DNA of 25,730 nt from a virus. Of the stretch, positions 1 through 7,855 are shown one piece after another. The first letter of the stretch is position 1; each line of letters starts with the position of its first letter. The translations under genes were made by a program, and so were the position numbers. The notes under the pieces are model-generated. The model did no database searches, was not told the origin of the DNA, and saw only the letters and a program-made list of their open reading frames with translations. The stretch lies in the IMG/VR virus record IMGVR_UViG_3300020057_000144, positions 1-25,730 of that record; one strand, given 5' to 3'.

Positions 1-677
1 GCCGGTCTCTCCATCAGTCCAGCGGGTTGACCACCGGGCATCCCTTGCGGCTGCGCGCCTTCCTGTGGTTGCTGTTTGTCCTCGCCCGCCCATCCCTGCG
101 CCGCAGACTGCTGTTCCGCCACCATCGCCTGAACCTTGGTGGGATCCATCTTGCCGATGAAGTCCTGGACGCCAGCCGGGTCAACGCCGTATTCCTGCAT
201 CAATTTCAGGATGAGCTGCTGCGCCGCCGAAGTCATGACTTTGACATCAACAGCGAACAGCCCCGCGGTGTCCGCGAGCTCGCCCAGGATGTCCAGCACT
301 TCCATCGCCGCCGGGAGGATGACGACTTCCGGGACTTTGCCGCCGGACTTCTGATCCAGTTCGGTCATGATCGAGGCGGTCGTCGTCGCCAGCGCGGCGT
401 CGGGGGTGCCGCCCTGCTGCAGTGCCTGCATGATCTTGTTGTGCGTGGTTTCGTCGTAGACGACTTTTAAAGCGGCGAGGACGATTTTTTCGTATGCCAT
501 TTGTTCGTCGGGGCTGGCGGCATCGCCTTCAGTATTCTCGTCAGTCGCGCCGCGCGCCGGCGGCATCTCATCGCCCATAGGGCCGCGATCGCCTTCCGGT
601 GTGGCGACCTGTTCGCCTGTTACCGGAACGGGCCGGTCTTCTCCGTCCTGCGCCGCCTTTGCCATCATGCCTTTCAT
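1..677 (-). CDS. Hypothetical virion-associated protein, truncated by window edge
   Basis: The reading frame opens with ATG at 677 and stays open to base 1, giving at least 225 codons with no stop in the window. AGGAG lies about 7 bases before the ATG, and the preceding gene stops at 681, only a few bases away. The product begins MKGMMAKAAQDGEDRPVPV, has an acidic Pro/Gly-rich linker to about residue 60, then a mostly helical Ala-rich segment (about 60-190). That segment includes LMQEYGVDPAGVQDFIGKMD, followed by a Gln/Gly/Pro-rich stretch. I do not recognise a catalytic motif. Its place last in a run of Ala/Gln-rich proteins suggests an internal virion or ejection protein, or the N-terminus of a longer one; that is inference. 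Confidence 0.8.
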   Translation of the reverse strand, partial: MKGMMAKAAQDGEDRPVPVTGEQVATPEGDRGPMGDEMPPARGATDENTEGDAASPDEQMAYEKIVLAALKVVYDETTHNKIMQALQQGGTPDAALATTTASIMTELDQKSGGKVPEVVILPAAMEVLDILGELADTAGLFAVDVKVMTSAAQQLILKLMQEYGVDPAGVQDFIGKMDPTKVQAMVAEQQSAAQGWAGEDKQQPQEGAQPQGMPGGQPAGLMERP

Positions 678-680
678 TGT

Positions 681-1718
681 CTATCTCCTACCCATGAGCC
701 CGGTGCGCGGGATCCGGGTTTTCAGTTTCTTCAGCGGTGCGCCGCTGTAACGCCAGGTCGAGATATCGCCGGTCTGGGCGATGCGCGCGTTGCCGGCGGC
801 CTGTTCGGCTTTGGCGCGATTCTCGGCGTCGATCCGCTGCTGGTTTTCCTGATCGGCGACATCGAGTTCGTTGGGCGAGTTCGCGCCGGCAAGCGCTTGG
901 CCGGCCAGCATGGTGGGGATCGGATTCGCAGCCATGAATTCGCCTGCGCCGACAACTGCCTTCCCCACCGTAGCCATGAAGCCCGGGGCTGCGGCCGGCG
1001 GTGACGTAGTGATGGTCGGGAGCGGGGCGGCGAATGGAGAGCCTGCCGCTGTTGCCGCGGCGGATGACGGTGCAGCAACGACCGGCGCGGCGGCCGCGGT
1101 GCCACCGATTACAGTGCCAGCGCCCGCCGCGGGGCCACCGATTACAGTGCCAGCGCCCGCCCCGGCGCCCATGCCGACGCCCCCGGACCCGGAGATGCCA
1201 GTCGCGGCCAGCCCGCCGCTGCCGAAGGTCATCGCGGCATAAGCCGCCGGAATAGCCGCCTTTTCGGCGAAAGCCATCAGTCCGGTGCTTTTGTGCTGCG
1301 TGAAAATGTTCTTCTCTGATCCGGCCTGAACCATCTGCTTCGCGCGGTCGATCTGCGCCATGATCTCCGGGCTGTACGTGATCGGAGCGCCTGGCACTTG
1401 GCCGACGCGACCCGTTTCAACGGGTGCCCGGTTCAGCGGGTGCGCGCCCAGAAAGCCCAGGGTGTCGTCGTAAAATTGCTTGTAAAGATTGGGGTCGCTG
1501 CCGGGTTGCCGATCTTTGGACGCCAGCACGGCATCCAGATCGTAGCCGCGCCCGGACTGCATTGCGGCGTTTCCCTTTGCCGTGACGGCGGCATAGTGGT
1601 CATCGATCTCTTTCCGTCGCAGGTTCTCGCCGTTAGCCTGACGCGAGTCGTAGGTCTTGCCAGAAGGGGAATATCGAGGGTCGCCAGGCTGGAAGCCGCC
1701 GCCCAGGTTCCAAGCCAT
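681..1718 (-). CDS. Putative internal virion/ejection protein, paralogue of upstream neighbour
   Basis: 345 residues starting MAWNLGGGFQPGDPRYSP. The ATG at 1718 overlaps the previous stop as TGATG, which fixes the start. Residues about 1-150 are polar and helical. About 165-250 is a low-complexity Ala/Gly/Pro/Thr stretch with a tandem AGAGTVIGG motif. The last 80 or so residues (NPIPTMLAGQALAGANSPNELD through GLMGRR) resemble the C-terminus of the neighbouring 226-residue protein (NPIPTLLGGQALAGAFGPNKMD through GIMGRR), so the two share a C-terminal domain. It ends in TAG, one of only two amber stops among the complete genes here. No enzyme motif is seen. The role is inferred from position and composition: a small virion protein possibly delivered with DNA. 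Confidence 0.75.
   Translation of the reverse strand: MAWNLGGGFQPGDPRYSPSGKTYDSRQANGENLRRKEIDDHYAAVTAKGNAAMQSGRGYDLDAVLASKDRQPGSDPNLYKQFYDDTLGFLGAHPLNRAPVETGRVGQVPGAPITYSPEIMAQIDRAKQMVQAGSEKNIFTQHKSTGLMAFAEKAAIPAAYAAMTFGSGGLAATGISGSGGVGMGAGAGAGTVIGGPAAGAGTVIGGTAAAAPVVAAPSSAAATAAGSPFAAPLPTITTSPPAAAPGFMATVGKAVVGAGEFMAANPIPTMLAGQALAGANSPNELDVADQENQQRIDAENRAKAEQAAGNARIAQTGDISTWRYSGAPLKKLKTRIPRTGLMGRR
1101..1161. repeat. Tandem 28-base direct repeat inside coding sequence
   Basis: Two identical 28-base copies (1101-1128 and 1134-1161) lie 33 bases apart, in frame with the 345-residue protein, and encode a doubled AGAGTVIGG motif. Being in frame, gain or loss of a copy would change the length of the low-complexity linker by 11 residues without breaking the gene. 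Confidence 0.8.
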
Positions 1719-2398
1719 CAGACTAAACGCCTACCCATAATCCCTGCCGGCGGCGGGAGCTGCGCCCCGCTGTAGCCAACAGTGGGAATGCCGCCGACCT
1801 GCGCCAGACGCGCATTCATATCCGCAACGTCCTGCTTGCGCCGGTTCTCTTCGTCGATCTTGAACTGGTTCTCCTGTTCGTTGAGGTCCATCTTGTTCGG
1901 GCCGAATGCACCGGCCAGCGCCTGACCACCGAGAAGGGTCGGGATCGGGTTCTTCTGCATCCACTCCGCCGCGCCGCTGACGACCTTCCCTGTCGTGTTC
2001 ATGAAGCCGCCGGGCGGCGGCGCAGTCGTGATAACCGGGGCCGCCGACACCACCGGGGCCGCCATACCGAACGGCGTTCCAGCGGCGCCGCCGAGCCCGC
2101 CCGTTGCTGCGGAAGCCGCCGAATTCACGGCTGCCGTACCGGCGCCGCCGGCATTGGTTGCCGCAGCGGCGGGCGCCGCAGCACTACCCGCCACACCAGC
2201 AGTTTGCGAGGCCACCAGAGCGCCATCGATCGAGGCGAAGCCCGATTTCCATGCGCCCAAGGCTGCGCCACCGAGCCAGACCGCAGCCGCAATCAGCACG
2301 ATCTTGCCGATCTTGCTGCCGACCACCGACTTGAAGGCTTTTTTTACGCCACTGAAAATCGACTTGAAACCTTTGGTTATCCCGCTAAAGAGTCCCAT
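1718..2398 (-). CDS. Putative membrane-active internal virion protein
   Basis: 226 residues from ATG at 2398 (MGLFSGITKGFKSIF). I prefer this to an upstream ATG at 2413 because GAGG sits at the right distance and the acetyltransferase gene stops at 2400. Residues 1-30 form a basic amphipathic region. About 34-54 (IGKIVLIAAAVWLGGAALGAW) form one hydrophobic segment. About 60-140 is an Ala/Gly/Thr-rich linker, and the C-terminal 75 residues match the C-terminus of the 345-residue neighbour. An amphipathic basic N-terminus plus one membrane segment is what one expects of a protein that inserts into the envelope during DNA ejection, but no named family is recognised. The stop overlaps the next start (TGATG). 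Confidence 0.75.
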   Translation of the reverse strand: MGLFSGITKGFKSIFSGVKKAFKSVVGSKIGKIVLIAAAVWLGGAALGAWKSGFASIDGALVASQTAGVAGSAAAPAAAATNAGGAGTAAVNSAASAATGGLGGAAGTPFGMAAPVVSAAPVITTAPPPGGFMNTTGKVVSGAAEWMQKNPIPTLLGGQALAGAFGPNKMDLNEQENQFKIDEENRRKQDVADMNARLAQVGGIPTVGYSGAQLPPPAGIMGRRLV

Positions 2399-2399
2399 T

Positions 2400-2834
2400 T
2401 TAGTACCTCGCATAAACAGCGCCGCGGCGTGGCAAGCCCGCGCGCATCAAAAGATTGCCGACCCTCGGGTCTACCGCAAACTCTTCGGAAAATCCCACCG
2501 CTTTGATCGCCGGCCGTCCCTTCGCCCACGTCAGTGCCTGTCGCAACATCGCATAGCCGGTCCGCGGCGTTTCGGCGTACCAAAGGACGATGCCGGCGAC
2601 CTTGCGCTCGAACCAAAGCGCATCAGACACCGACATCGCAAGAACGCCGTTCAACTTGCCGTCCTGATCGCACACCAGCACCAGGCTTTGCGGGTCACTG
2701 ATAAGGCGCTTGGCGGCTTGCCGCACACGCGCCGCGCTGGACACCACATTCCGGCTGTCAGGCAAGCCGCTTACTGCGCGCGCCGCCAATTCAACGATTG
2801 CGAGCGCATCGGTCGGACTGGCTCTGCGGATCAT
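2400..2834 (-). CDS. GNAT-family N-acetyltransferase
   Basis: 144 residues, MIRRASPTDALAIVELAARAV, a typical GNAT opening (beta 1 followed by helix 1). The central strands are SLVLVCDQDGKLNGVLAMSVS and AGIVLWYAETPRTGYAMLRQALTWAK, where the second leads into the acetyl-CoA-binding helix. It ends with a short AGLPRRGAVYARY strand, like the usual GNAT beta 6-7. The canonical Q/RxxGxG/A loop is degenerate (ETPRTGYA), so cofactor binding cannot be taken for granted. The ATG has no ribosome site within 15 bases. Its ATGA overlaps the end of an open frame that follows the amber stop of the previous gene (see findings). Small GNAT proteins occur in virion gene blocks of other short-tailed phages; the substrate is unknown. 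Confidence 0.7.
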   Translation of the reverse strand: MIRRASPTDALAIVELAARAVSGLPDSRNVVSSAARVRQAAKRLISDPQSLVLVCDQDGKLNGVLAMSVSDALWFERKVAGIVLWYAETPRTGYAMLRQALTWAKGRPAIKAVGFSEEFAVDPRVGNLLMRAGLPRRGAVYARY

Positions 2835-2932
2835 CGGGCGGGCGGCGCAATCCTCACAGGCGTGCCGCGTAGAGCGCTTTGGTCGGTTAATGCGGGCCGC
2901 GGTCCGGCGGTGGGAGCTACCGCGTTCGGGTA
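2831..2932 (-). other. Open in-frame extension after the amber stop of the 271-residue gene
   Basis: The 98-base gap between the TAG stop (2933-2935) and the acetyltransferase ATG (2834) has no ATG of its own. In the frame of the upstream gene it reads 33 sense codons (TACCCGAACGCG... , YPNAVAPTAGPRPALTDQSA then LRGTPVRIAPPAR) and stops at a TGA that overlaps the acetyltransferase ATG as ATGA. It has no usable start codon of its own except a very late GTG. It could be a readthrough tail, a former C-terminus cut by a recent amber mutation, or chance in GC-rich DNA where stops are rare. Confidence 0.4.
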
Positions 2933-3748
2933 CTAAAACGTCAGTAACCCGGACAGGTCCAGCCCAGCAATCGCCCCGGCCACGCCTATCTGCGCTTTGA
3001 GCCCGTCCTGAATCTTCTGGATCAGCGCGGTCTTCGCGGTGATGGTCATGACGGGATCCTTCATGATATCGTTGATGCCAACCTGTGCCTGGGACATGAT
3101 CTGCCCCGCCGTTGCGGAGGTCTGCATCACTGTCTTGTAATCGGCCTCGATGTTGACGAGATCCTTGGCGGCGGCCGTTTGCAGGTTCTGCAGGGTAATC
3201 TGCCCCTGCAACTGCAACTGCTGCATAGCGGTTTGCTGCGCGGCCTGGCGGGTGAACAGGGAATTCTCAGCCTGCTGTGACTGAGCGGCAGTCTGCCGGG
3301 ATTCCTCTCCCTGCTGCGTGATCTGGCCGGACTGATTGGCCGCTGCCGAATTCGCCAGTGCGGCTGTGTTGGCGGACTGCGCGTTCTGGGAAAGCGCCGC
3401 GTTCTGCGCAGCCTGGTTGTCGCGTGACGCTGTGCCGTAGATGTTGGCATCGGCATTGGCGATCGGAAACGCTGTGTTGATCGCCGCTTCCTCTCCCGCC
3501 CCGGCCGCCATTGAAGAGTTCAGCAACCCGCGGGCATTCGCCGTCTGCGCCGCCCCGGTCCTGGCGCGGGTCATCAACCCGGATTCCTTTGCCAGCAGGG
3601 AATCCAGTTGGCCGGCGACGCTTTCCCTTGTGGCGTCGATCGTTCGCAAAGCGGGGTCGACGCCGGTATTGGAAGCCGAGAAAACATTCTCCCCCAAAAG
3701 CGGGTCTTTCTTTGCGCCGGTCAAGGCGTTCATCATCAGTCCAGGCAT
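2933..3748 (-). CDS. Ala/Gln-rich putative internal virion protein
   Basis: 271 residues from ATG at 3748 (MPGLMMNALTGAKKDPLLGE), with AAGGAT upstream. Composition is extremely rich in Ala, Gln, Asn and Ser. Residues about 95-200 are nearly continuous polar helix (for example QAAQNAALSQNAQSANTAAL), expected to form a coiled coil or helical bundle. A more ordered C-terminus ends DLSGLLTF before an amber TAG. Such Ala/Gln-rich helical proteins are common among internal core and ejection proteins of short-tailed phages; the assignment here is by composition and position only. The TAG is followed by an open frame to the next gene. Confidence 0.7.
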   Translation of the reverse strand: MPGLMMNALTGAKKDPLLGENVFSASNTGVDPALRTIDATRESVAGQLDSLLAKESGLMTRARTGAAQTANARGLLNSSMAAGAGEEAAINTAFPIANADANIYGTASRDNQAAQNAALSQNAQSANTAALANSAAANQSGQITQQGEESRQTAAQSQQAENSLFTRQAAQQTAMQQLQLQGQITLQNLQTAAAKDLVNIEADYKTVMQTSATAGQIMSQAQVGINDIMKDPVMTITAKTALIQKIQDGLKAQIGVAGAIAGLDLSGLLTF

Positions 3749-3753
3749 GACGC

Positions 3754-4170
3754 TTATCCTTCCAGGAATGCTTCGAGGTCGGCCAGATCGTTCACGGAAA
3801 CAGGGGTGTCCGCAAACAGATCAATGGAAATTTTCTCGAAATCAATTTCGACGGGCTCTTTCATCAACTTCACAATGGCATCGCCGACGCGACCGATCTT
3901 CTCGCGGTGTCCGACCACGACAGCGTCCCATTCTTCATCGGTCTGATTGCCCCGCACGGGTTCTAAGATGGTCACGCCGTTACCGGACGGGATGCCGCCG
4001 TTGTCGATGTAGATTTTGAGTTGCGTGGTCTCGAAGTCCAGCACGACGGCCTTCACCTTGTTGATGAGGCGCGCAAAGCGCCACGCGACCGTGGCGGGAA
4101 GTTTGATGTCGTTGAGGGCGCGCAACGCGCGGTGGGCCTCACGGCAGTGCTGTACGGTCGTTGAGATCAT
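3754..4170 (-). CDS. Hypothetical phage protein
   Basis: 138 residues, MISTTVQHCREAHRALRALN. GGAAA lies just upstream of the ATG, and the gene sits 16 bases after the collar-fibre stop and 5 bases before the next start. The product is soluble and mixed alpha/beta. A basic helical N-terminus (HCREAHRALRAL, VAWRFARLINKVKAV) leads to a strand-rich middle (VVLDFETTQLKIYIDNGG) and an acidic tail (PVEIDFEKISIDLFAD then ADLEAFLEG). No recognised domain or membrane segment. Between fibre and internal virion genes it could be an assembly chaperone or a minor structural protein; I have no sequence evidence to choose. Confidence 0.65.
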   Translation of the reverse strand: MISTTVQHCREAHRALRALNDIKLPATVAWRFARLINKVKAVVLDFETTQLKIYIDNGGIPSGNGVTILEPVRGNQTDEEWDAVVVGHREKIGRVGDAIVKLMKEPVEIDFEKISIDLFADTPVSVNDLADLEAFLEG

Positions 4171-4186
4171 GGGTTTCCAGTGTTGG

Positions 4187-5788
4187 TCAGGTCTTGATGA
4201 TTTTCATGAATACGCTGAACGGCTGCATGTTGTTCATGGCGGCGTTGCCGCCTGCAGAACCCATACTCGTTACACTACTTGCACCCGCCTCAAATTGACC
4301 GCCGCCGCCGCCGTTGAGCAATATCCCAGAGTGCGTATGCGACAGCAATTCTGTACTGCTCATGGCGTGAGATTCTTCGCCGCCATTTACCCCAAGCGTC
4401 CTTGCGGTCAGGGCATGCGCAATCGTCCACACCGGAGAAGACTTTGCCGTGAGGTCAATCACCGTTCCGTTCTGTGCGTTGGCGAGGCTTGAAGCGAGCT
4501 TGATTAGGGTCGCGCTGTTTCTGACGATGTAGTACGTCGTCCCAGAAGTCAGGCCGGTAATCGTTCCAGAGGCCAGGGTGAACGCAACCGCCATCCCTGT
4601 AATCCACGTCGCGCTGTTCGACGTTACGGTAAGAGTGTCAGATGTCGTGTCGACATCCGCGTTGGCGCCGGATGCGGATTGCGCGCCCGTACCTGAACCC
4701 ACAGCAACCCGGCCCCGCATGTCAGGAACATTAAAGGTCGTCGCCCCATCACCAACGCCCCAGGTCGTGCTGATCGCTGTGAACAGGGCTGCGTAGGTCG
4801 CCCTGGAAACCGCCGAGCCATCGCATTCCAACCAGCCAGAAGGTGCGGACGAGCCTGCAAAATCCATCACCGCGCCCGGCGGGCTGGTCGAGACGCTTGA
4901 GAATGAGGGCAAAGCGCCCGCGCCGCCTGATGTCAAAACCTGACCGGACGTACCAACAGAAGCAACTGCCTGCAGCGCGCCGGTGCCGGATGTGCTGCCG
5001 CAGAGTACGGCGTAGGCCGTGACGGTTGCCGAGAGTGTGGTAAAAGTGCCCGCCCTGGGCGTCGCGCCGCCGATCGCCACGTTGTCCATCGTGCCGGCCG
5101 AAGCGGGAGTAATGCCGATCGTGCCGGTAATCGTGCCGCCGAACACCGGCGCGGTCAGGGTCTTGTTCGTGAGCGTCTCGATCCCGGCCAGCGTTGCCGC
5201 CGTCCCGCTCGATGCCGGGCCAGTCAGAACAACGCCGTTGGGAACAGTCAGCGTGCCGCTGGACGTTGTGATCGTCAGTCCGTTCAGTGACGTGGCGGTG
5301 GCAACCCCGAGAACCGGCGCAGTCATTGTCGGCGCGGTCAGGGTCTTGTTCGTGAGTGTCTGAGATCCGGTCAACGTCACCAGGGAAGACGGGAAGGTGG
5401 GCGTGCCGCCAAGCGTGTATGTGCCGGTGATCGTCCCGCCGACTACGGGCGAAGTCAGCGTCTTGTTGGTCAGCGTCTCGGCGCCAGCCAGCGTTACTAT
5501 CGTCCCGGTCGTAGGCAGCGTGACATTGGTCAGGCCCGTGGAAGTCAGCGTAATCCCGCTGGCGCCTGCCGTCTCGAAGTTGCCGGCCAACAACAGCGTT
5601 CCGGACGTGACGGTCATCGCAGTGCCGCCGGCATTGATGACAACCGCCTTGCCTCCGTTGCCGGTAATGTCCGGCAGTTTCCCGAAACCAGTCTGGATCA
5701 GATCAAACTCGGCACGCATAGCAGAGGACGAGCCCTGCCCTCCGGTCGAGGGAGTTCCGGACGAATCGTAATATTCAGCGAACGCCAT
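4187..5788 (-). CDS. Tail fibre with phage tail-collar domain
   Basis: 533 residues from ATG at 5788 (MAFAEYYDSSGTPSTGGQGS), whose start overlaps the previous stop as TGATG; a longer in-frame ORF reading from 5956 lies inside the upstream gene and is rejected. Residues 1-45 look like a virion-attachment head. Residues 50-300 are Thr/Gly/Ser-rich beta repeats containing three copies of the fibre motif ETLTNKTLTSP / QTLTNKTLTAP / ETLTNKTLTAP (about 104, 143 and 204). Residues about 304-365 form a tail-collar domain (PPGAVMDFAGSSAPSGWLEC, then TTFNVPDMRGRVAVG). The C-terminus ends with the usual NNMQPFSVFMKIIKT. The likely role is receptor recognition or baseplate-proximal fibre. Collar domains are well known in fibres and in microcystin-dependent-like proteins. 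Confidence 0.9.
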   Translation of the reverse strand: MAFAEYYDSSGTPSTGGQGSSSAMRAEFDLIQTGFGKLPDITGNGGKAVVINAGGTAMTVTSGTLLLAGNFETAGASGITLTSTGLTNVTLPTTGTIVTLAGAETLTNKTLTSPVVGGTITGTYTLGGTPTFPSSLVTLTGSQTLTNKTLTAPTMTAPVLGVATATSLNGLTITTSSGTLTVPNGVVLTGPASSGTAATLAGIETLTNKTLTAPVFGGTITGTIGITPASAGTMDNVAIGGATPRAGTFTTLSATVTAYAVLCGSTSGTGALQAVASVGTSGQVLTSGGAGALPSFSSVSTSPPGAVMDFAGSSAPSGWLECDGSAVSRATYAALFTAISTTWGVGDGATTFNVPDMRGRVAVGSGTGAQSASGANADVDTTSDTLTVTSNSATWITGMAVAFTLASGTITGLTSGTTYYIVRNSATLIKLASSLANAQNGTVIDLTAKSSPVWTIAHALTARTLGVNGGEESHAMSSTELLSHTHSGILLNGGGGGQFEAGASSVTSMGSAGGNAAMNNMQPFSVFMKIIKT

Positions 5789-7854
5789 CAGCGCATCCTT
5801 CGGCGCGGCGTGTACTGCACCACCGCGCCCGTGATTGTGAAAGGTTGTAGGTAGTCCGATTCCCCGCGAATCGCCAAGGAGTAGTTTTCCGCCTCGCCAT
5901 CCATTTTCAGGATGTTTGGGGATAGCGTCGTGCCATCCCAGAAAAAAGCGTCCCACACGAAGCTATCCCAGAAAACCGGCGAGAAACTTGTAACCACGGA
6001 CTCCGTGGGCGGCTGGGCCAGGTCGGTCGTTCCATAACCCAGCGAGTAGCCGAAATTAAATTCCGTGTAACCCGTGCCGCTCAATTCCAGCAGGGCATCC
6101 CGAAACCGCTTGACCGTACGCGGGCTCTTGCCGAAGTTATAAGCCAACTCCAGGATGCCCTCTATCGCATCGCCGTCGAAACTGGTCCCCTTCTCCATCT
6201 GGTACACCCAGCCATCGTCCGACCCGAAGAAAATCGCCTCGGACCCGTCATTTAATTCGGTCGACCAGCAGCAACGCACGATGTCAGGGAACAGCATCGG
6301 CATGATGCCGACGACGCTTCGACCTACGACCGTCACATAAAAGGCGACGCGGTTGCTGAAGAATAGTCGATACTGGCTGCGGTCCCGAGAAACGCAACTG
6401 GACAGCGCCAGCGGCCGGTACGCATTCATCAGATTCTTGATCTGGTTCGAGATCGCGGCATGCGCGAAGTTACCGAAGGCCTGTGTGGTCTGAATGTCGG
6501 TGATGCCGCGATCGTCCACGAACAGCGCATAACCCACATCCTGAATCGTATGCGCGTAGGCGCCGATCTCATCGCGGTAAGGCACTAGATTCCAGTCCAC
6601 CGAACTGGTGCCGTAAAGAATGGACAACCGGTTGCGCGTAAAGATGGCCAATGCGCCGGAGTCTGCCGATCCCGGCATGGTCATGAAACCGGTAACCGTG
6701 TCGCCCATCGCAATTTCTGCCGCGCCCAGCACCGGAACCATAGCGAAGGGCGTGCCCGGCCCGCTGTGCTGCGCGCTGGTGGCGAACGACAGGAACAGGT
6801 GTTTCTTGTGCGCCCGAATATGGGTCGGCGTATCGGTCGTCATCCCACTGGGGATGGGCACGAAGTAGGTGCCGTCGAATTCAAAGGCGCGGTTCACTCG
6901 ATCCACGCCATAAACGCGCTTGGCCGTGCCGAAATTCTCCTGGATGGTCTCAAAGCGCCCGGAGGGCAGCAAGGTGATCGCGGTCTGAATCCCGGAGAGT
7001 GTCAGCGTACCCGCGCCGGTCGTCGTCGCCGCGCCGGCGCCGAAGTTGCCGCCCGCCGTCACTGAGATCACCAGAATCCCGGCGGCCGTGCCGCCAGCCA
7101 ATGTGCCTGTTCGGATGACCACTCGGCGCACCGTGGCGGTGACCCCGCCTTGCGTGAGGGTGTCGCCATCGTCAACGTCGCCGGAACCCACGGTGAAAGC
7201 AACCTCGAACTCAAAGGCCACCAGCGACCATCCGCCCGTAGTGGACTTATACAGCGCCGCAGCGGTTCCCCCGACGTTGTTGCGGAAGGCATACTTGACG
7301 TCGTTGAAGGTAAAGCCGCCGAGGATGCTCCCGGATCCAGTCACGGCCGCGATGTCCGCCCGGTAATCGTCCGCGGCGAGGTTCAGGTACTGGGCATGCA
7401 AGAGCGCCGTCGCGGCCCCGTTGGCGATCTGCGTGCCCACGGCGGTTGCCACCACGCCGCCGATGGTCAGGTTCTCGCCGTTGGTGTAGGTGCCGACCAC
7501 CTTAGTCAGTACAAAACTACCACCCGGAAGGGCAATGATGACGCCCGTTGCGCCGGAGCTTGCCCCGGTAAGTGTGTTGCCCGCCACTGGAGCGCCGGTG
7601 ATCGTGGCCGTTAGAATCGAATACTGCGCGCCCGATGGACTGCTCCGTCCGTCGAAACGCTCATACCCGGCGATCCGGCGATACCCGCCCAGTTGCTCCG
7701 CTTCGTAGTTCTGCGCGGTACGCGCTACCCCCTGGCGACGCGACAGCGGGGCGGTCACTTGGTCGAGCCCGCCGGTGAAGCTGATGTAATCCGGGATCAC
7801 GGTGGTCTGCGCAGCAGACCGATGGACAGCCCGGACCAGAGCTGAGGATCGCAT
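5788..7854 (-). CDS. Tail nozzle-like virion structural protein
   Basis: 688 residues from ATG at 7854. The N-terminus has TVIPDYISFTGGLDQVTAPL and GVARTAQNYEAEQLGGYRRI, a pattern of phage proteins that open with an ordered strand arm and a 'GG..R..GYER' segment. Two beta-rich inserts (about 80-135 and 215-285) contain repeated GxTLT...GATGVI / GDTLTQGGVTATV modules. The rest alternates short strands (for example LFLSFATSAQ, ALFVDDRGITDI, EAIFFGSDDGWVYQM) as in a beta-propeller or nozzle. The C-terminus is aromatic (FSPVFWDSFVWDAFFWDG) and ends basic. Its place after the head-tail adaptor and before a fibre fits a short-tail nozzle or tubular protein. Function by context; family not named with certainty. 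Confidence 0.75.
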   Translation of the reverse strand: MRSSALVRAVHRSAAQTTVIPDYISFTGGLDQVTAPLSRRQGVARTAQNYEAEQLGGYRRIAGYERFDGRSSPSGAQYSILTATITGAPVAGNTLTGASSGATGVIIALPGGSFVLTKVVGTYTNGENLTIGGVVATAVGTQIANGAATALLHAQYLNLAADDYRADIAAVTGSGSILGGFTFNDVKYAFRNNVGGTAAALYKSTTGGWSLVAFEFEVAFTVGSGDVDDGDTLTQGGVTATVRRVVIRTGTLAGGTAAGILVISVTAGGNFGAGAATTTGAGTLTLSGIQTAITLLPSGRFETIQENFGTAKRVYGVDRVNRAFEFDGTYFVPIPSGMTTDTPTHIRAHKKHLFLSFATSAQHSGPGTPFAMVPVLGAAEIAMGDTVTGFMTMPGSADSGALAIFTRNRLSILYGTSSVDWNLVPYRDEIGAYAHTIQDVGYALFVDDRGITDIQTTQAFGNFAHAAISNQIKNLMNAYRPLALSSCVSRDRSQYRLFFSNRVAFYVTVVGRSVVGIMPMLFPDIVRCCWSTELNDGSEAIFFGSDDGWVYQMEKGTSFDGDAIEGILELAYNFGKSPRTVKRFRDALLELSGTGYTEFNFGYSLGYGTTDLAQPPTESVVTSFSPVFWDSFVWDAFFWDGTTLSPNILKMDGEAENYSLAIRGESDYLQPFTITGAVVQYTPRRRMR

Positions 7855-7855
7855 G

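Noticed and set aside
1995-2936. 313-codon plus-strand ORF
   Set aside because: Antisense of the 226-residue protein and the acetyltransferase; low-complexity Pro/Ala composition and arginine-rich tail; no ribosome site or neighbours on that strand.
5788-5956. N-terminal 56-codon extension of the collar fibre
   Set aside because: It lies wholly within the upstream gene and lacks fibre-like sequence; the TGATG junction at 5788 is the convincing start.
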